A stretch of 37,135 nucleotides of DNA from Duncaniella sp. (GTDB taxonomy: Bacteria; Bacteroidota; Bacteroidia; Bacteroidales; Muribaculaceae), in NCBI GenBank assembly GCA_029060405.1, contig JAIDUB010000065.1:1-37135 (forward strand), given 5' to 3'. Below, one piece after another: positions 34,543 to 37,135 of the stretch. The number at the start of each line of letters is the position of its first letter. The first letter of the stretch is position 1. Under the pieces are notes generated by a model. It saw nothing but the letters and a program-made list of their open reading frames with translations. It did no database searches and was not told where the DNA came from. Made by a program: the position numbers and the translations under genes.

Positions 34543-34611
34543 TGGGCTGCCATCCTTGCTTACATGTAGGTATCGCCAAACACCCGGAAATATGCACGGA
34601 TAAGCAGCCCA
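34543..34611. ncRNA. Structured intergenic stretch (possible small RNA or site)
   Basis: TGGGCTGC pairs with GCAGCCCA over 69 nt, and an inner ATCC/GGAT helix extends the stem. The region is GC-richer than its AT-rich surroundings. No known RNA family is recognised. It could equally be a DNA-level site. Confidence 0.35.
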
Positions 34612-34814
34612 TCCTATTGGTGGGGCTGTGACCGTACCTGATATTTCCATTGTGAAATTGGCGATTTTACATGTAATAAGGCACTTTCAGTTGTATTAAA
34701 TTTTGTCACTCTTGACAAGTGCAAAAATACTAAGAATTTTTCACATAATTGCGCTAATAATTGGGAATATAGAGATATAGCGTCAACCGGTGAGTGTAAG
34801 TGGGAAAACTTTGT

Positions 34815-34822
34815 TATATTTG
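34815..34822 (+). promoter_or_regulatory. -7 box for the membrane-anchored gene
   Basis: TATATTTG fits TAnnTTTG and puts the start near 34829. This excludes a GTG at 34800 and supports ATG 34854. The -33 is weak. Confidence 0.5.
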
Positions 34823-34853
34823 CATCGTAATCAATGATAGTCGGGAAGTCGCT

Positions 34854-35621
34854 ATGGATAAGACTGAGAAAAAGAAAAGCATGATAGAGAAGGTATTGAA
34901 GATAGCCGGCATTACTATCATAGTTTTTATTGTGCTGTTTCCGATATTGATGTTTGCACTCCTTTGCCTGATTGGTGATGGTATGAGCAAGAGTGCACGA
35001 AAAGCCTTTGATGAAACAAAGACGCAACTTGTGGATTCTTTGGACAATTTTATACGTATCAACCATCGATTGCCTGTGCTGCTATCGGAAATCGGATTGA
35101 ACCAGAATCCCGTTTCTTATGACATTGATGGCGTATTTTATGTCACTCTACTCCCTGATGATTCTGACGACAACTCCTATATCCTGAAATTCGGCTATCG
35201 TGGCGACGAGGCCGACTATTATTTCAGTAAGACCGGTAAATGGTGTGACGGAAAAAACACGCCAACGCTTTTCATTGACAATGATACACTGAAAAGAATA
35301 GATGATATAAAGTTATGGCTTGCCAGTGACAAATTCGTGCACCTTGTTGATAGCGTGCGACCAAATACTTCGATATCATTTGATTATCCGTTATGGTGCC
35401 ATGATTCGATAGTATTCATTCATCGCTATGATGAAGGTACGGGAATGGATATGAAGGGTTGGGCAATCTCCGACAGGTATTTTATCCTGTTTAATGAGTT
35501 CGGCGATTGGGAGTATCGCGATGAGGATGGAAAGATATATCACAAATTCTGGAACTACCGGGAAAACGACTCGCTGATCTATCGCCCCGATCCCAAACCG
35601 AAATTTATTGATAAGAAATAA
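34854..35621 (+). CDS. Membrane-anchored protein of unknown function
   Basis: This is a 255-residue protein, not recognised. After a Lys-rich cytosolic start (MDKTEKKKSMIEK) one hydrophobic segment (about 14-42: VLKIAGITIIVFIVLFPILMFALLCLI) anchors it, leaving about 210 residues outside. The exported part is rich in Asp, Tyr and Trp with repeated aromatic strands (WAISDRYFILFNEFGDWEYRDEDG), suggesting a beta fold. The N-terminal helix plus short linker recalls type II pseudopilin-like proteins, but the prepilin peptidase signature is not seen. ATG 34854 is chosen over the GTG at 34800, which lies upstream of the -7 box. It converges with the TonB gene. Confidence 0.62.
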   Translation: MDKTEKKKSMIEKVLKIAGITIIVFIVLFPILMFALLCLIGDGMSKSARKAFDETKTQLVDSLDNFIRINHRLPVLLSEIGLNQNPVSYDIDGVFYVTLLPDDSDDNSYILKFGYRGDEADYYFSKTGKWCDGKNTPTLFIDNDTLKRIDDIKLWLASDKFVHLVDSVRPNTSISFDYPLWCHDSIVFIHRYDEGTGMDMKGWAISDRYFILFNEFGDWEYRDEDGKIYHKFWNYRENDSLIYRPDPKPKFIDKK

Positions 35622-35716
35622 TCTAATTACCTGATAGTTGAGGGCATATTGGTACCGTGGGGGTTCCTCGTTGTCCGCAACCTCGCGCATTAGTGCGTGG
35701 GAGAAAAGTGAGATAT

Positions 35717-36565
35717 TTATTTACCCGTGAATGTGACCGGCACTGTGTAATAGGAACTTACCGGGTGGCCGTCATACATGGCAGGGGAGAATGTTGGGAG
35801 TGTGAATATTACGCGCTGAGCTTCGCGGTCGAGTGTAGGGTGGACTCCTTTAATTACAGTTGGGTCTTTTGCTTTGCCGTTTCGGTCAATTACGAATTTA
35901 ACGATTACCGTGCCACCGTTGATGTTGTCGGGGAGAGCCTGAGGATAACGTATGTTTTTAGACAGGTATTCCGTCAGAGCTTTGTCGCCTCCGGGAAATG
36001 CGGCCTTTTTTTCGGCTACGTCATAGATTTTTTCTGTTACTTCTTCGGCATTACCATTCGGGTAGTCCGGACGTTTGATAGAGTCGGGACGGGTGTCGCC
36101 AACTATATATAAAAACTCATCAGAGTCAGTTACTTCTTCTTCGTTTACTATACATTCTTCAGTCATACCCATTCGGACGGTAATTTCCTCGGGTTGTACT
36201 GTTTCCTCGTTGACTTGAGGCGACATATCCAATGCATCGATCTCACCTTCGATCTCGTCGATGCTGATTTCGTCGGAAAGTTCGATCGCGGTGGTGTTCG
36301 GTTCGCTCTGCAAAGACCGCGAGGCACAACCGTTCATTAAAAGCATGCCGGCCGATATCCCGGCAATAGCGACCGCTTTGCCTGACAGGCTGCGAGAGCG
36401 CAACTGCCGGTCGAGATAACGCACTTCGGCCTCACATTTTGGGCAGGTGCCGAGGCAATCGCCTTTGTGTTGACATTCCGATGTTATGAATTCTATGTCG
36501 TTGGCTTCGGCAATTTGTCGGCGTATCTCTTTAAGAATCTTGCAGGTATATTTTCCTCGTGGCAT
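35717..36565 (-). CDS. TonB-like protein with cysteine-rich N-terminus
   Basis: This 282-residue protein ends in a TonB C-terminal domain (about 205-282: YLSKNIRYPQALPDNINGGTVIVKFVIDRNGK...LPTFSPAMYDGHPV...VPVTF). That domain normally contacts TonB-dependent receptors. It is preceded by a single membrane segment (about 62-80, AVAIAGISAGMLLMNG) and an acidic periplasmic linker. The cytosolic N-terminus has C-x5-C-x3-C-x2-C (Cys31-Cys44, in SECQHKGDCLGTCPKCEAE), a possible metal site. ExbBD are not nearby. It likely transmits energy or a signal rather than being the principal TonB. A candidate -7 TATTTTTG is at 36602-36595. Confidence 0.78.
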   Translation of the reverse strand: MPRGKYTCKILKEIRRQIAEANDIEFITSECQHKGDCLGTCPKCEAEVRYLDRQLRSRSLSGKAVAIAGISAGMLLMNGCASRSLQSEPNTTAIELSDEISIDEIEGEIDALDMSPQVNEETVQPEEITVRMGMTEECIVNEEEVTDSDEFLYIVGDTRPDSIKRPDYPNGNAEEVTEKIYDVAEKKAAFPGGDKALTEYLSKNIRYPQALPDNINGGTVIVKFVIDRNGKAKDPTVIKGVHPTLDREAQRVIFTLPTFSPAMYDGHPVSSYYTVPVTFTGK

Positions 36566-36702
36566 AGCGGAGAGTTAAAGGGGTAAGAATTTTTCAAAAA
36601 TAGTGATTATCCCGCAATTTACTTACTGATATGCGGTTAATGATAGTTAAATTTAAGGCTTCTCCCCCTGAATCCAGCAAAGTTAAGTCAGTATAATAAT
36701 CA

Positions 36703-36730
36703 GCCCCTCGGTCACGGGTGATCGAGGGGC
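36703..36730 (-). terminator. Stem-loop after tRNA-Leu
   Basis: GCCCCTCG...CGAGGGGC (8 bp, extended by G-T and A-T pairs to 12) with a 4-base loop, on minus just beyond the tRNA 3' end. The following T-rich stretch TGATTATTATA is weak. Confidence 0.6.
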
Positions 36731-36740
36731 CGGGAAATCG

Positions 36741-36822
36741 TGCGCATGAAGGGACTCGAACCCCCACGTCCTGAGACATTAGATCCTAAGTCTAACGCGG
36801 CTACCAATTACGCCACATGCGC
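36741..36822 (-). tRNA. tRNA-Leu (TAG)
   Basis: An 82-nt tRNA with the acceptor pair GCGCATG/CATGCGC, anticodon stem TTAGA/TCTAA, loop CTTAGGA giving anticodon TAG, and a long variable arm (TGTCTCAGGACGT) as expected for leucine. The discriminator is A; CCA is not encoded (CGA follows). Confidence 0.95.
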
Positions 36823-36870
36823 GTGGATGAAAAATATGCTTCAAAAGCGCCTTGCGGGGCTTTGCGAGGG

Positions 36871-36900
36871 CAAAGGTAAGGCAAAAAATCCAATTCTCAA
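36871..36900 (-). promoter_or_regulatory. tRNA-Leu promoter
   Basis: On minus, TTG (36900-36898), 19 nt, TACCTTTG (36878-36871). The precursor has about 40 nt of 5' leader. Confidence 0.72.
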
Positions 36901-36919
36901 AATAAAATCGCGACGGTAT

Positions 36920-36951
36920 TTGGAATTAAGCGGAAAAAAGTGTAACTTTGC
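36920..36951 (+). promoter_or_regulatory. rpsP promoter
   Basis: TTTG (36920-36923), 20 nt, TAACTTTG (36944-36951), identical -7 to the yceD-rpmF operon promoter; the leader to the ATG is about 37 nt. Confidence 0.82.
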
Positions 36952-36994
36952 AGCCGATTAATCCATACAAATCACTTATCAATAACAATTATTA

Positions 36995-37135
36995 ATGGCA
37001 ACTAAAATCAGACTGCAACGTCATGGTCGCAAGAACTATGCGTTCTATCCCATTGTAATCGCCGATAGCAGGGCACCACGTGATGGTAAATTTATTGAAA
37101 GGATAGGTTCTTATAATCCGAACACTAATCCTGCT
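36995..37135 (+). CDS. rpsP: 30S ribosomal protein S16, partial (3' end off the window)
   Basis: Forty-seven codons from ATG 36995 to the window edge read [47 protein letters not shown]. This is the conserved N-terminal half of S16 (KIRLxRxGxKxxPxYxIVVADSRxPRDG pattern). The protein is a primary 16S rRNA-binding component of the 30S subunit. The promoter at 36920-36951 drives it independently of the divergent tRNA-Leu. Its C-terminus and any downstream genes are outside the window. Confidence 0.96.
   Translation, partial: MATKIRLQRHGRKNYAFYPIVIADSRAPRDGKFIERIGSYNPNTNPA

Larger units (their letters stand above)
34337..34853. other. 517-base gene-free gap
   Basis: This AT-rich gap lies between the macro-domain gene (minus) and the membrane-anchored gene (plus). 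It holds a candidate -7 box for the former (TATTTTTG, 34382-34375), a hairpin ACACC-AAG-GGTGT (34383-34395), a structured stretch at 34543-34611, and the -7 box at 34815-34822. Nothing else is recognised. Confidence 0.6.

Noticed and set aside
35622-35716. Terminator between the membrane-anchored gene and the TonB gene
   Set aside because: Only short imperfect inverted sequences (CGCGCA/TGCGTG) with no T-run on either strand.

Overview
The window is a chromosomal segment from a member of the Bacteroidales, most likely a Muribaculaceae-type gut commensal (taxon inferred, not proven). The evidence is the Bacteroidetes -33/-7 promoter signature (TTG, about 20 nt, TAnnTTTG) upstream of many genes and both tRNAs, a eukaryote-like GT3 glycogen synthase beside a short GT35 phosphorylase, an NfnAB-type transhydrogenase pair, a C10 protease with a sorting-like tail, and a TonB protein with a Cys-rich N-terminus. 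Most of the window is moderately GC-rich. Two islands are visibly AT-richer: about 9.3-11.7 kb and about 32.2-35.6 kb.

Layout. 1-4299 (minus): an overlapping operon parE > coaD > S41 protease > rhaM (cut by the window edge). 4300-4794: a gene-free gap holding a ~297-bp MITE-like element. 4795-9205 (minus): glmS with a long leader, then a secreted C10 cysteine protease. 9297-11692: a complete type II restriction-modification system, with a methyltransferase on minus and a small HTH control protein plus an MvaI/BcnI-family endonuclease on plus, around a shared control region with two palindromes. 11769-13537 (minus): kdgK and eda, the KDG-to-pyruvate branch of uronate use. 13607-15900 (minus): NfnB/NfnA-type flavoproteins. 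16212-20493 (plus): glycogen synthase and phosphorylase, ending in a strong terminator and a second MITE copy. 20864-22029 (minus): a K+-channel-like protein and initiator tRNA-Met. 22315-26005 (plus): SGNH hydrolase, MBOAT acyltransferase and RlmD. 26102-28857 (minus): Tpx, a thioredoxin-fold secreted protein without CxxC, and a YitT membrane protein. 29033-32007 (plus): yceD(DUF177)-rpmF-fabH-era, closed by a third, 5'-truncated MITE copy whose hairpin and T-run look like an intrinsic terminator. 32232-34336 (minus): an accessory two-gene unit, a macro-domain/YopX-like protein and a GIY-YIG nuclease. 34854-36565: a membrane-anchored protein of unknown function and a TonB-like protein facing each other. 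36741-37135: tRNA-Leu and the start of rpsP.

How it fits together: the backbone is housekeeping (topoisomerase IV, CoA, amino-sugar synthesis, redox balancing, glycogen storage, lipid and ribosome biogenesis). Breakdown of plant or host sugar acids and rhamnose is suggested by kdgK-eda and rhaM. The most distinctive items are (i) the self-contained R-M cassette with a readable regulatory region, (ii) the three-copy structured MITE family, whose stems show compensatory changes and whose right end doubles as a terminator, and (iii) the macro/YopX plus GIY-YIG operon, an uncharacterised candidate phage- or defence-related unit.
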